Of a stretch of DNA of 27,664 nt, positions 7,955 to 15,929 are shown in pieces. The translations under genes and the position numbers were made by a program. Origin of the DNA: an uncultured Bacteroidales bacterium (GTDB lineage: Bacteria; Bacteroidota; Bacteroidia; Bacteroidales; UBA932); assembly GCA_946545765.1 (NCBI GenBank), contig CAMNNS010000002.1, positions 1 through 27,664 of the forward strand, in the 5' to 3' direction. Positions within the stretch are counted from its first letter, which is position 1; each line of letters begins with the position of its first letter. The notes beneath the pieces are model-generated. The model ran no database searches. It had not been told where the DNA came from and saw only the letters and a list, made by a program, of their open reading frames with translations.

Positions 7955-8272
7955 TTGCTCCAACGAAAGGTTTAATTGCTTGTGCCACTTTTTTGGAGGT
8001 TTGTGTAATACATTTATTACTACTGTATTTTGGATATTTTCAGTAAAGACATTTAGCTATTTTCGGGAATTTTTTGCGAAAACATTTGCGTAACTCGAAT
8101 AAAAAAAACTATTCCTGCACCGAAATATAATACTCTCGTAAATTAGGCGTGATGGAGTAGATTAGAGTTATTCTCAAATATTCAAGAGACTTTAAACTTG
8201 TTTGCAGTACCAAGTACAAAATCTATTAATACTTTTCATAACAGAGACAGAAATAGGGATAAAATGTTATCT
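7955..8272. other. Intergenic region with no gene seen
   Basis: AT-rich DNA between the ATPase promoter and the end of cysS. I find no coding stretch with recognisable content. An imperfect 8-bp stem (about 8251-8270) with a 4-nt loop just after the cysS stop could be its terminator, but it lacks a clear U-tract. Confidence 0.4.
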
Positions 8273-9769
8273 CTATAACTCCCACGTAGTTGTACCATCT
8301 TTATTGTCTTTTAATTGAATGCCCAGTTCTTTTAGAGTATCACGTATTTTATCACTCTTTGCCCAATCCTTGTTAGTACGAGCCTCTTTACGCTCTTCTA
8401 TAATATAGTTCATCAATCCATCTATAACTTTTAATGAACTTGACTGAACCCCCGATGATTGGGAAAAGTCTTCGTCTATAAGACCAAGAATATCTATAAC
8501 AACCTCTTTAAATAAACTCTTTATAGCATCCTTTTCGTGTTTGGCGACACTCAACCTCCCCTCTTTAATATTATTTACAATCTTTACGAGTTCATATATA
8601 TAAGATAGGGCTATAGGGGTGTTCATATCATCGCAAAGAGCTGTAAAAATATCCTCTCTTATTTTTGCAATCTCTTGAGCAAGACCATCTGAAGATTTTT
8701 CAGTCTCCTTTAAAGAGTCTGCATCCTTAACAGCTTGCATTAACCGCTTTAGCCCCTTTTCTGCCGCTTGAAGTGCTGAGTTAGAGAAATCTAAGGTTCC
8801 ACGATAATGAGCTTGTAAAATAAAGAAACGCACTGTCATAGGGGAATAACCTTTCTCTAAATTTGGATTCTCTCCACTAAATAATTCTTCTAAAGTGATA
8901 AAGTTCCCAAGAGATTTTCCCATTTTCCTCCCCTCTATGGTAATAAGGTTATTATGCACCCAATACCTTACACCACCGCACCCCCTCTGAGCAAAATTTT
9001 GTGCCATTTCACACTCATGATGAGGAAACATTAAATCCATTCCACCTCCGTGAATATCAAACTCTTTTCCTAAATATTTTTCCCCCATTGCAGAACACTC
9101 CATATGCCAACCCGGGAACCCCTCTCCCCAAGGAGAAGGCCATCTCATAATATGCTCGGGATTAGCCTTTTTCCATAACGCAAAATCTGCAGAAGAGTGT
9201 TTATCTGTTTGTCCGTCAAGTTCTCTTGTATTTGAAAATAACTCCTCTAATACTCTACCAGAAAGAGCACCATAGTGATACTTCTTACTATATTTTGCAA
9301 CATCAAAATAAACAGAGCCGTTGCTTTCATAAGCGTACCCATTTTCAACTATCTTCTTTATAAACTCTATCTGCTCAATTATATGTCCCGATGCGTTAGG
9401 CTCTATGCTTGGTGGCAAAACATTCAACTTTGCCATAGCTTGCCTAAAATGGACAGTATATGTCTGAGCCACTTCCATAGGCTCAAGTTGCTCTAAACGA
9501 GCCTTTTTTGCTATTTTATCCTCCCCTTCGTCTGCATCTTGCTCCAAATGCCCTACATCCGTTACATTTCTTACATATCTAACCTTATATCCTAAGTTTG
9601 TAAGAAGTCTAACAAGGACATCGAATGTAATACCGGGACGAGCATGACCTAAATGTGGATCTCCATATACGGTTGGACCGCAGACATATAGCCCAACTCT
9701 CCCCGGATTTATAGTTTCAAATTTTTCTCTCTTTCTTGTTAATGTGTTATAAATAAAAAAGTCTCTCAT
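8273..9769 (-). CDS. cysS: Cysteine--tRNA ligase
   Basis: Class I aminoacyl-tRNA synthetase that charges tRNA-Cys in the cytoplasm; 498 residues from the ATG at 9769 (MRDFFIYNTLTRKRE). An upstream ATG at 9793 would add eight residues (MPLVASVD) that do not match the family. Residue numbers below count from that upstream ATG. Zinc ligands of the active site are C38 in YVCGPTVYG, C233 in GWHMECSAMG, H258 and E262 in MFPHHECE. The HIGH motif is HLGH (47-50) and KMSKS appears as KMGKS (290-294), a serine-to-glycine change at the third position. It follows ssb on the same strand, about 36 bases after the ssb stop, and may share its transcript. Confidence 0.97.
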   Translation of the reverse strand: MRDFFIYNTLTRKREKFETINPGRVGLYVCGPTVYGDPHLGHARPGITFDVLVRLLTNLGYKVRYVRNVTDVGHLEQDADEGEDKIAKKARLEQLEPMEVAQTYTVHFRQAMAKLNVLPPSIEPNASGHIIEQIEFIKKIVENGYAYESNGSVYFDVAKYSKKYHYGALSGRVLEELFSNTRELDGQTDKHSSADFALWKKANPEHIMRWPSPWGEGFPGWHMECSAMGEKYLGKEFDIHGGGMDLMFPHHECEMAQNFAQRGCGGVRYWVHNNLITIEGRKMGKSLGNFITLEELFSGENPNLEKGYSPMTVRFFILQAHYRGTLDFSNSALQAAEKGLKRLMQAVKDADSLKETEKSSDGLAQEIAKIREDIFTALCDDMNTPIALSYIYELVKIVNNIKEGRLSVAKHEKDAIKSLFKEVVIDILGLIDEDFSQSSGVQSSSLKVIDGLMNYIIEERKEARTNKDWAKSDKIRDTLKELGIQLKDNKDGTTTWEL

Positions 9770-9805
9770 ATCTACCGATGCCACAAGAGGCATTCTGGGG
9801 CAAAT

Positions 9806-10156
9806 TTAACTATTTATAGTAGATTTCATAACTGGAAAATCTATCTTTTGAGCAATAATTTCTGCAGTAAACCTCTCTTCCCCATTTTGAGCCTTATATC
9901 TGCTATATTTTATTTTACCTACAATGTTTACATAGGCTCCCTTTTTTAACCCTTCTAAACCCTGTAACTGATTATAATCCCAGAGAACAATATTATGCCA
10001 AGTTGTTTCCTCCTTGATATTGCCCTCTTTAGTTTTAAAAGTCTCATGCGTTGCCAAAGAGAATCTTACAACATTAGCTCCATTCTCCATCTGAGTAATT
10101 TTGGGATCTGCCCCAATGTTACCTCTCAATTCAATTCTGTTTAAAGTCCTATCCAT
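9806..10156 (-). CDS. ssb: Single-stranded DNA-binding protein
   Basis: A 116-residue protein from the ATG at 10156 (MDRTLNRIELRGNIG). The longer reading from 10195 adds a hydrophobic tail-like extension that does not fit a cytoplasmic DNA-binding protein. It has the single OB-fold pattern: NRIELRGNIGADPKI, VVRFSLATHE, TTWHNIVLWD, KGAYVNIVGKIKYSRY and FTAEIIAQKI. The acidic C-terminal tip that recruits repair partners (DDxPF) is missing; the protein ends MKSTINS. Bacteroidales often carry such a short second SSB besides the full-length one, and it coats single-stranded DNA. cysS follows on the same strand. Confidence 0.93.
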   Translation of the reverse strand: MDRTLNRIELRGNIGADPKITQMENGANVVRFSLATHETFKTKEGNIKEETTWHNIVLWDYNQLQGLEGLKKGAYVNIVGKIKYSRYKAQNGEERFTAEIIAQKIDFPVMKSTINS

Positions 10157-10351
10157 AACTAAAAATATTAAACTTGTTGCAAAGAAACATGCCAATTTGC
10201 AAATAATTGCATTTTAAGCATTTATAAACGATTGTACCCGTTTACAATAAATATTTTACCCGTTGGCAACTAAACCACAAAGAACAGAATTACATTTACA
10301 CCTAAATTATAGTTCTATTATTCCTTTACAAAAAGGTAAAAGGGTTAAACA

Positions 10352-10366
10352 GGGGGGAGATTTATC
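10352..10366 (+). promoter_or_regulatory. Strong purine-rich ribosome binding site
   Basis: GGGGGGAG lies about 8 bases before the ATG at 10367. Such a strong Shine-Dalgarno sequence is unusual among genes here; the truncated ATPase at 22474 has the only comparable one. It fixes the start codon of the zinc-finger protein. Confidence 0.6.
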
Positions 10367-10639
10367 ATGAAAAAAGTGAAAAAATGTATTGTTTGCGGTG
10401 AAACAATAACAGGGAGAACCGATAAAAAATATTGTAGCGATAGTTGCAGAAGTTACAATAACAATGCAATAAGACGCAATAAAATGCAGAAAATAAAAGG
10501 ATTAGAATCTATCAACATTATTCATCGCGATATAATAGAACTTGGAATGAGAGATTCCATCTGGCACTTACGCTTTCTTGTTACTATCTGTAAAATCCTT
10601 AAAAAATTTTCTGTGCGAAAAGATAGAATAAATAAATAA
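10367..10639 (+). CDS. Small zinc-ribbon protein of unknown function
   Basis: A 90-residue basic protein. C7, C10 (CIVC), C23 and C27 (CSDSC) form a CxxC...CxxxC zinc-binding knuckle followed by RSYNNNAIRRN. This N-terminal signature, with DKKYCSDSCR, is typical of a small Bacteroidetes protein family with no known role. Relatives that I recall are longer (about 110-130 residues) and end in an aromatic-rich stretch; this one ends with the basic KKFSVRKDRINK, so it may be shortened. No signal peptide is seen. It could bind nucleic acid, but that is only inferred from its charge and zinc knuckle. Confidence 0.65.
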   Translation: MKKVKKCIVCGETITGRTDKKYCSDSCRSYNNNAIRRNKMQKIKGLESINIIHRDIIELGMRDSIWHLRFLVTICKILKKFSVRKDRINK

Positions 10640-10687
10640 TTGCTACCTTTCGTAAAATAACTATAAAACCTAAAAATTACCCACTTT

Positions 10688-11593
10688 ATGACCTCAAAAT
10701 TTAGAATCAGACACAACATTATATTTTTATCTATCGGTATTTTACCTATTCTTTTTTCATGTAATAACCATTCTTCTAAAATCAAAGAGTTAGAAGCTCA
10801 ATTAGATTCATTACGAGGAGATTACGGAACTCAAAAAAATACTTTAGATGAGGTTTTTGCCTCTCTTAATGAGATAGAGAATGGGCTAAAAAATATTAGA
10901 GAAGCAGAGAATATTCTCTCGGTAGAGACTTTAAAAGATGGGATAGAACTCCCTAACGATAAGAGAGAAAAGATAAAAAATAATATTATCGCGATACAGA
11001 ATGCAATTAACCAATACAAACAAAAAATAGAGGAATTAAAAAGGGAGAATAATATAAAATCTGTAGAGTTTAGAAAAAGGCTTAATTCTATTCAAAAAGA
11101 GTTGAACGAAAAATCCAATATTATTGAAAAACTCTCAGAAGAACTTGAGGCTAAGAATATTATCATTAAAGAAAGAGATGAAAAAATAGAAGCATTAGAT
11201 AGTACTATCTCATTTTTAGAAGAGAATATCAACTCTCTCCAAGAGCAGACTGAGAAGATGCAAAACACTATAAAAAATCAACAAAAAGAGATAAATACTG
11301 CATATTATATTGTGGGAGATAAAGATGATTTGGTAAAAGTGGGGGTTTTAACAAAAGGAGGTCTATTTAGCTCATCTAAAGTCTCTTATCAAGCCGATAA
11401 AAGTGCTTTTATTAAAATAGATTACACCCAAATATCAACTATTAGCACTAATTCTAATAAAGCAAAAATTTTATCTAATCATCCTAAAGACACATATAGT
11501 ATAGAAAACATTGACGGAGAGGCTATTATAACAATATCTAAGCCCGAGGAATTTTGGGAGCAAACAAAATATTTGATAATCCAAACTAATTAA
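10688..11593 (+). CDS. Coiled-coil lipoprotein, Cbp1-like
   Basis: A 301-residue lipoprotein. Residues 1-25 are a lipoprotein signal ending in the lipobox LFSC (C25), followed by NN. Residues about 30-205 are long heptad-rich coiled coils (IKELEAQLDSL, repeated IEKLSEELEAK-type segments). The globular C-terminal domain opens with NTAYYIVGDKDDLVKVGVLTKGG and ends EEFWEQTKYLIIQTN. This layout and the C-terminal domain match Bacteroides proteins annotated as Cbp1-family collagen-binding adhesins, although most members have not been tested for binding. It is probably anchored in the outer membrane or periplasm. A TATCGCGATA copy lies in the gene at 10987. The M3 peptidase begins 15 bases after its stop, so the two may be co-transcribed. 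Confidence 0.8.
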   Translation: MTSKFRIRHNIIFLSIGILPILFSCNNHSSKIKELEAQLDSLRGDYGTQKNTLDEVFASLNEIENGLKNIREAENILSVETLKDGIELPNDKREKIKNNIIAIQNAINQYKQKIEELKRENNIKSVEFRKRLNSIQKELNEKSNIIEKLSEELEAKNIIIKERDEKIEALDSTISFLEENINSLQEQTEKMQNTIKNQQKEINTAYYIVGDKDDLVKVGVLTKGGLFSSSKVSYQADKSAFIKIDYTQISTISTNSNKAKILSNHPKDTYSIENIDGEAIITISKPEEFWEQTKYLIIQTN

Positions 11594-11608
11594 ATTTAAG
11601 CATAAAAA

Positions 11609-13687
11609 ATGAAAGAAAAGAACCCTTTACTTTCTCCTTCAAAAAACAAATTTGGTGCTCCTGCTTTTGATAAAATTAAACTAAACGACTATCTCCCAGC
11701 CTTTTACTATGCTTTAGAAAAAGGGAAAAAAGAGGTAGAGTCTATTGCAAATTCCAACAAGCAACCAACTTTTAAAAACACTATTGCTGCCTTAGAGTTC
11801 TGTGGAGAAGAATTAGATAATATTTGTTCCATTTTCTTTAATCTTAATGAGGCTCTATCTAATGACAAAATGCAAGAGATTGCCGAGGTTATTTCTGCTA
11901 AAACAACAGAGTTTTCTTTATTCATTTTGCTAAATAAAAATTTGTTCAAAAAGATAAAATTCATTTGGGACAAAAGAGAAGAATTAAACTTAAACAGAGA
12001 AGATTATAAGCTTTTAGAGAAAAAATATTATTCATTTATAGAGCGTGGAGCAAACCTCTCTGACAAGAAAAAAGAAATCTACTCAAAATATGTAGAGCAA
12101 CTTAATCTTCTCTCTCTTAAATTTGGGAAAAATGTTCTTGATGCAACTAATCAGTTTGTTCTTAATATTGTTCAAAAAAAAGATTTAGAGGGGCTTCCAG
12201 ATTTTGTAATTGAAGCTGCCAAAGAGGAGGCTAAAATTAGGTCTCTTAAAGGATGGGCTTTTACTCTGCAAGGACCAAGCTATATCTCTTTTTTAAAATA
12301 TTCTTCCAACAGAACTCTTAGAGAAAAGTTGTGGCGGGCATATAATACAAGGTGTGTAGGAGGGAAATTTGACAACACTGTTTTTATTATCAAAATATTA
12401 CAATTAAGAAAAAAAGTAGCCAAAATTCTTGGATTTAAAAATTATGGCGAATATGTCCTACACAATAGAATGGCAAAAAGTGTTGAGAATGTTGATTCAT
12501 TTTTAAATGACCTTTTAGAGCGTGCTTATCCTTACGCTGTAAGAGACATTAAACAAGTCGAAAAATTTGCCAAGATTAAAATTATGCCTTGGGATTACCC
12601 ATATTGGAGCAATAAGTTAAAGGAGAAGAGGTATAAGTTTTCTGATAGTTTTTTAAAACCATACTTTAAATTAGAATCGGTAGAAAAGGCTATTTTTCTA
12701 TTAGCCAATAAATTATATGGTTTAAAATTCACTTTACAAAAAGATATTCCAACATACCATAAAGAGGTTAAAGTTTATAATGTTACAAACTCATCGGGAA
12801 AACATTTAGCCCTTTTCTATGTAGATTTTTTCCCAAGAGATAGTAAGAGAGGTGGTGCTTGGATGACCAACTTTAGAGAGCAACAAATCAGAGAGACAAA
12901 AGATAGAAAACAAACAGAGCTAAGACCGTTTGTATCAATAGTTTGCAACTTTACAAAACCAACTAAAACAACCCCTTCTCTATTAACCTATTCAGAGGTA
13001 GAGACTCTTCTCCATGAGTTCGGACATGCACTACATGGGATTCTTGCACAAGGGAAATATCCTTCATTAACAGGAACAAATGTGGCTCGCGATTTTGTAG
13101 AACTTCCATCGCAGATTTTAGAGAATTGGGGGTTAGAAGAGGAATTTTTAAAACTCTGGGCAAAACATTATAAAACAAAAGATAATATTCCTAAAAAGCT
13201 GTTAGATAGCTTAATAAAAGCCAAGAATTTTCATAGTGGCTATTTTTGTGTTAGACAGCTATCATTCGGGATTTCAGATATGGCACTACACACTAAGGTT
13301 AATTTAGACAATTGGAAAAAATATAACACCAAAGATTGTGTAAAAAAAGTCTTAGAATTGGAAAATAAATTGTGTAAAAAAACACAAGTCCTTCCTGCTA
13401 TTAAGGGGTGTAATTTTTTAACCTCCTTTAATCATATTTTTTCTGGAGGGTATAGTGCCGGATATTACTCATACAAGTGGGCAGAAATGCTTGAAGCAGA
13501 CGCTTTTGAATTGTTTAAACAAAAAGGAATATTCAATAAAACAATTGCAGAAAAATTTAGAAAAAATATTTTAAGCGTTGGGGGGACAATTGATGCCGAA
13601 ACTGCTTATAAAAATTTTAGGGGACGAGCCGCAAAAATAACTCCGCTCCTAAAATCTCAAGGAATCGGCACAAGAATAAAACTTTAA
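11609..13687 (+). CDS. M3-family metallopeptidase (oligopeptidase / dipeptidyl carboxypeptidase)
   Basis: A 692-residue zinc peptidase of the thimet oligopeptidase family. The motif HEFGH is at residues 469-473, and the third zinc ligand is E498 in DFVELPSQILENW. The conserved upstream loops (SGKHLALFYVDFFPRDSKRGGAW; LTYSEVETLLHEFGHALHG) and the late FNHIFSGGYSAGYYSYKW loop, which carries the substrate-binding His and Tyr residues, are all present. The full length is normal for Dcp or oligopeptidase A. No signal peptide is seen, so it likely acts in the cytoplasm on short peptides. It is convergent with umuC; the stops are 3 bases apart. Whether it is an endo-oligopeptidase or dipeptidase cannot be told from the sequence. 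Confidence 0.95.
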   Translation: MKEKNPLLSPSKNKFGAPAFDKIKLNDYLPAFYYALEKGKKEVESIANSNKQPTFKNTIAALEFCGEELDNICSIFFNLNEALSNDKMQEIAEVISAKTTEFSLFILLNKNLFKKIKFIWDKREELNLNREDYKLLEKKYYSFIERGANLSDKKKEIYSKYVEQLNLLSLKFGKNVLDATNQFVLNIVQKKDLEGLPDFVIEAAKEEAKIRSLKGWAFTLQGPSYISFLKYSSNRTLREKLWRAYNTRCVGGKFDNTVFIIKILQLRKKVAKILGFKNYGEYVLHNRMAKSVENVDSFLNDLLERAYPYAVRDIKQVEKFAKIKIMPWDYPYWSNKLKEKRYKFSDSFLKPYFKLESVEKAIFLLANKLYGLKFTLQKDIPTYHKEVKVYNVTNSSGKHLALFYVDFFPRDSKRGGAWMTNFREQQIRETKDRKQTELRPFVSIVCNFTKPTKTTPSLLTYSEVETLLHEFGHALHGILAQGKYPSLTGTNVARDFVELPSQILENWGLEEEFLKLWAKHYKTKDNIPKKLLDSLIKAKNFHSGYFCVRQLSFGISDMALHTKVNLDNWKKYNTKDCVKKVLELENKLCKKTQVLPAIKGCNFLTSFNHIFSGGYSAGYYSYKWAEMLEADAFELFKQKGIFNKTIAEKFRKNILSVGGTIDAETAYKNFRGRAAKITPLLKSQGIGTRIKL

Positions 13688-13690
13688 TTA

Positions 13691-15013
13691 TCAAGTTGCT
13701 TTAATCGTTATAACTTCCTCTAAATTTGTGGTATAGTTGCCACTTAAATGTTCTCTCTTCATTTCCCATCTCTCAAGATTATCCCCCTTTTTTACAGATG
13801 CTCTGTTATATACAGAACTCCCTTGTATTGCTAAATGTAGTTTATTCCTCCCAAACCGTCTGTTCACATCATCTAATAACTCGTTAATTCTCTTCTCTTT
13901 AGAATAATTTTTCTTAATAAAAATGTTTTGCTGCACTTGATCTTGGGGAATTATTCTTTGAAGCATAACACCCGCTTTTTTATATTTAAATCCCGATTTG
14001 TAAATCGTATTAAGAGCTCTAACACTCTCCTCAACAATAGAAATTGTGTCGTTGGTAGCCTCTTCAAATTCTACGACCGCACTATTTGTATATTGCGGTA
14101 AATCCTCTCTAAAAGAATTTGTTGTAAGAAAAACTACAGCCATATATGTCGCCGATTGTTGAGCCCTTAATTTTTCTGCACAAGAGGCTGCAAAATTAGA
14201 AACCGCAACCTGTAATTGTTCTTTTTCTTCTATAAGAGAGCCAAAACTCCTACTTGTTGTAATACTTTGCCTATCAACAACTTTTTCTAAACTTATTACA
14301 CTCTCCCCCCTTAATTCCATCAAACATTTTAAACCATTTACACCCATCCTCTTTTTTACCCAGTATTCATTTGCATTAACAAAATCGAGAGCATTACATA
14401 TCCCTTCATCTTTAAGAAATTTAACACTTCTGTAACCAATTCCCCACACCTCTTTTATATCAAGCAATCTCAACGCTTTTTCTCTTTTCTCTGTAGAATC
14501 TATTATACAAAATCCTCTATATCCTTTATATTTTTTTGCATAATGAGTTGCCACTTTTGCCAATGTTTTAGTTGGAGCTATACCAACAGAAACAGGTATC
14601 CCTGTATATTTTCTAACCTTATAAACTATCTCCTTCCCTTTTTCTATAATCTGTGTCTTTGTTAAACCAGAAAAATCTATAAAGCACTCATCTATAGAGT
14701 ATTCTTCTACCTTATTAACAATACTTCTTAATACATTCATAACCCTTCTGCTCATATCTGCATAAAGTGTGTAATTAGATGAGCAAAATTCAACTTCAAT
14801 CCCTTTATTTATAAATTCTTGTTCTATTTTAAAAGCAGGCATTCCCATTTTTATCCCGATACATTTCGCCTCTTGACTCCTTGAAATTGCACACCCATCA
14901 TTATTAGAGAGGACAACTACAGCCTTATCCAACAATTTTGGATTAAAATTTCTCTCACAAGAGACAAAAAAATTATTACAATCCATCACTCCGAAAAAAT
15001 GTTTCTCTGCCAT
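13691..15013 (-). CDS. umuC: Y-family DNA polymerase, UmuC-like (Pol V catalytic subunit)
   Basis: A 440-residue error-prone DNA polymerase from the ATG at 15013 (MAEKHFFGVMDCNNFF); two earlier codons of the frame (MAK at 15022) are also possible. The palm motif DCNNFFVSCERNF, the finger sequence VLSNNDGCAISRSQEAK and the catalytic YSIDECFIDFSG (D and E) are intact. A helix-hairpin-helix (IKEVWGIGYRSVKFL) and little-finger domain follow. It copies past DNA lesions as part of the SOS-type response with processed UmuD. It follows umuD by about 14 bases and the two form an operon. Confidence 0.95.
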   Translation of the reverse strand: MAEKHFFGVMDCNNFFVSCERNFNPKLLDKAVVVLSNNDGCAISRSQEAKCIGIKMGMPAFKIEQEFINKGIEVEFCSSNYTLYADMSRRVMNVLRSIVNKVEEYSIDECFIDFSGLTKTQIIEKGKEIVYKVRKYTGIPVSVGIAPTKTLAKVATHYAKKYKGYRGFCIIDSTEKREKALRLLDIKEVWGIGYRSVKFLKDEGICNALDFVNANEYWVKKRMGVNGLKCLMELRGESVISLEKVVDRQSITTSRSFGSLIEEKEQLQVAVSNFAASCAEKLRAQQSATYMAVVFLTTNSFREDLPQYTNSAVVEFEEATNDTISIVEESVRALNTIYKSGFKYKKAGVMLQRIIPQDQVQQNIFIKKNYSKEKRINELLDDVNRRFGRNKLHLAIQGSSVYNRASVKKGDNLERWEMKREHLSGNYTTNLEEVITIKAT

Positions 15014-15027
15014 CTTTGCCATCTTCT

Positions 15028-15471
15028 TTACCTTTGATTTTTCTTCTGAATATCTTTAATTGAATATGTTACTACTCCCCAAATTAAGAACTCATCTTCC
15101 TTTGACACTTTCACTATTTTATATCTCTTGTTTTCTGGCACCAACCAAATAAAATCTCTCTCAAAGTGAATCCTTTTTAGCGTAAACTCTCCATATAAAG
15201 CACAAACAACTATATCCCCCTCTTTGGCTTGTAGAGATTTATCTATCACTATTATATCACCCTCTTCTAAACCTGCCCCCACCATAGAATCTCCAACTAC
15301 TTTTCCTAAAAAAGTTGAAGCAGGATTCCTTATCAATTCCTTATTTAAATCTATACCACTCTCGATATAATCTTGTGCAGGAGAGGCAAAACCCCCTTTA
15401 ATTCCCCCATCGGCGATAGGGAGTTTAACTTCACTTTCACCTAAAATGAGTTTATCTTTATTCTTAGACAT
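15028..15471 (-). CDS. umuD: UmuD-like S24 self-cleaving peptidase
   Basis: A 147-residue LexA-like protein from the ATG at 15471 (MSKNKDKLILGE). A longer reading starts at 15492, but that codon lies upstream of the transcription start predicted from the TATTTTTG box at 15490-15497. The cleavage region IKGGFASPAQDY (residues 24-35) matches the UmuD site, with cleavage expected between G26 and G27 where E. coli has Cys-Gly. The catalytic pair is S62 (GDSM) and K99 (FTLKR), 37 residues apart as in E. coli UmuD. RecA-stimulated self-cleavage would give the active partner of UmuC, the next gene. Confidence 0.93.
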   Translation of the reverse strand: MSKNKDKLILGESEVKLPIADGGIKGGFASPAQDYIESGIDLNKELIRNPASTFLGKVVGDSMVGAGLEEGDIIVIDKSLQAKEGDIVVCALYGEFTLKRIHFERDFIWLVPENKRYKIVKVSKEDEFLIWGVVTYSIKDIQKKNQR

Positions 15472-15476
15472 AATAT

Positions 15477-15497
15477 TAGAAATTCTATACAAAAATA
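15477..15497 (-). promoter_or_regulatory. umuDC -7 box and palindrome at the start site
   Basis: TATTTTTG (15497-15490, minus) fits TAnnTTTG; no TTTG box is seen at the right distance upstream. Overlapping the expected start is an 11-bp palindrome, TAGAAATTCTA (15477-15487), a possible operator for an SOS repressor or for UmuD-like autoregulation. It does not resemble a known LexA box, so this is tentative. Confidence 0.35.
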
Positions 15498-15530
15498 AAC
15501 TTAAAAAAAGAAAAAGGGTAATATGCCATT

Positions 15531-15560
15531 AAATAAAAAAATGCCAAGAAATAGGCATTT
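15531..15560 (-). terminator. Intrinsic terminator of the tRNA operon
   Basis: On the minus strand AAATGCC (15560-15554) pairs with GGCATTT (15545-15539) around an 8-nt loop and is followed directly by TTTTATTT. It sits 26 bases after tRNA-Met. Confidence 0.8.
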
Positions 15561-15585
15561 ATCAATAATACGTATTTATAAGAAG

Positions 15586-15659
15586 TAGCGCGGGGCGGGC
15601 TTGAACCGCCGACCTCATGATTATGAATCATGCGCTCTAACCAGCTGAGCTACCGCGCC
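15586..15659 (-). tRNA. tRNA-Met (CAT), elongator type
   Basis: 74 nt. The full cloverleaf folds: acceptor GGCGCGG with CCGCGCT (G1-U72), D arm GCTC/GAGC, anticodon stem CATGA/TCATG with loop TTCATAA, T arm GGCGG/CCGCC with TTCAAGC. The anticodon is CAT. A paired first base and no C1-A72 mismatch exclude initiator tRNA. A tRNA-Ile with a lysidine-modified CAT cannot be excluded by eye. The 3' CCA is not encoded. It follows tRNA-Gln on the same transcript. Confidence 0.93.
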
Positions 15660-15691
15660 ATCTTAATCTATCCTTTTTAAGAGATCTGGTG

Positions 15692-15762
15692 TTGAGATAC
15701 CAGGATTCGAACCTGGACTAAGAGGACCAGAATCTCTTGTGCTACCATTACACCATATCTCA
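15692..15762 (-). tRNA. tRNA-Gln (CTG)
   Basis: 71 nt. Acceptor TGAGATA with TATCTCA, D arm GTGT/GCAC, anticodon stem AGAGA/CCTCT with loop TTCTGGT (anticodon CTG), T arm CCAGG/CCTGG with TTCGAAT, 4-nt variable loop. The pair closing the anticodon loop (position 31-39) is A-C, a mismatch. The CCA is not encoded directly after the discriminator base. The U1-A72 pair is usual for tRNA-Gln. Confidence 0.92.
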
Positions 15763-15771
15763 ATGGGGTTG

Positions 15772-15803
15772 CAAATATAGATTTTTCTGTTATAACCGCC
15801 AAA
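15772..15803 (-). promoter_or_regulatory. Promoter of the tRNA-Gln/tRNA-Met operon
   Basis: On the minus strand: TTTG (15803-15800), exactly 20 bases, then TATATTTG (15779-15772). Transcription would start within a few bases of the mature tRNA-Gln 5' end. Confidence 0.8.
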
Positions 15804-15841
15804 TTATATATCAATTTTTCTGTTATAACCGCTAAATTATA
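15781..15841. repeat. Tandem 33-bp duplication upstream of the tRNAs
   Basis: Two copies of a 28-nt sequence (15781-15808 and 15814-15841, one difference), 33 bases apart. The tRNA-proximal copy supplies the -33 TTTG box; in the distal copy that box reads TTTA and instead forms the stop codon of the ispF remnant. Confidence 0.85.
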
Positions 15842-15929
15842 CTATCTAACAAAACAACAGCCATCGCAGCTACACCCTCTTCTCTCCCGATATAGCCCGC
15901 CCCTTCTTCTTAAAAGATGTACATCGTGT
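15832..15929 (-). pseudogene. Remnant of a second ispF copy, internally deleted
   Basis: 15834-15907 is identical, base for base, to 17247-17320, the last codons of intact ispF (AGYIGREEGVAAMAVVLLDS and stop). Just beyond it, 15908-15929 matches the start of ispF (codons DVHLL; about 17 of 18 bases). The middle of the gene is missing: the copy joins the N-terminal codons to the C-terminal ones at a short AGAAGG-type microhomology, and the frame is lost. It lies directly after the stop codon of the ATPase gene. The downstream tRNA promoter is attached to this copy, which suggests that it marks the original position of ispF. Confidence 0.85.

Noticed and set aside
7839..8093. Plus-strand open frame of 84 codons upstream of the minus-strand ATPase
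   Set aside because: It covers that gene's promoter and inverted repeat and has no recognisable content.
8251..8270. Terminator of cysS
   Set aside because: The stem has a mismatch and no U-tract follows, so I left it as a note in the intergenic entry.
15781..15841. Possible CRISPR-like repeat pair
   Set aside because: Only two units with a 5-base gap, no spacers and no cas genes; it is a tandem duplication.
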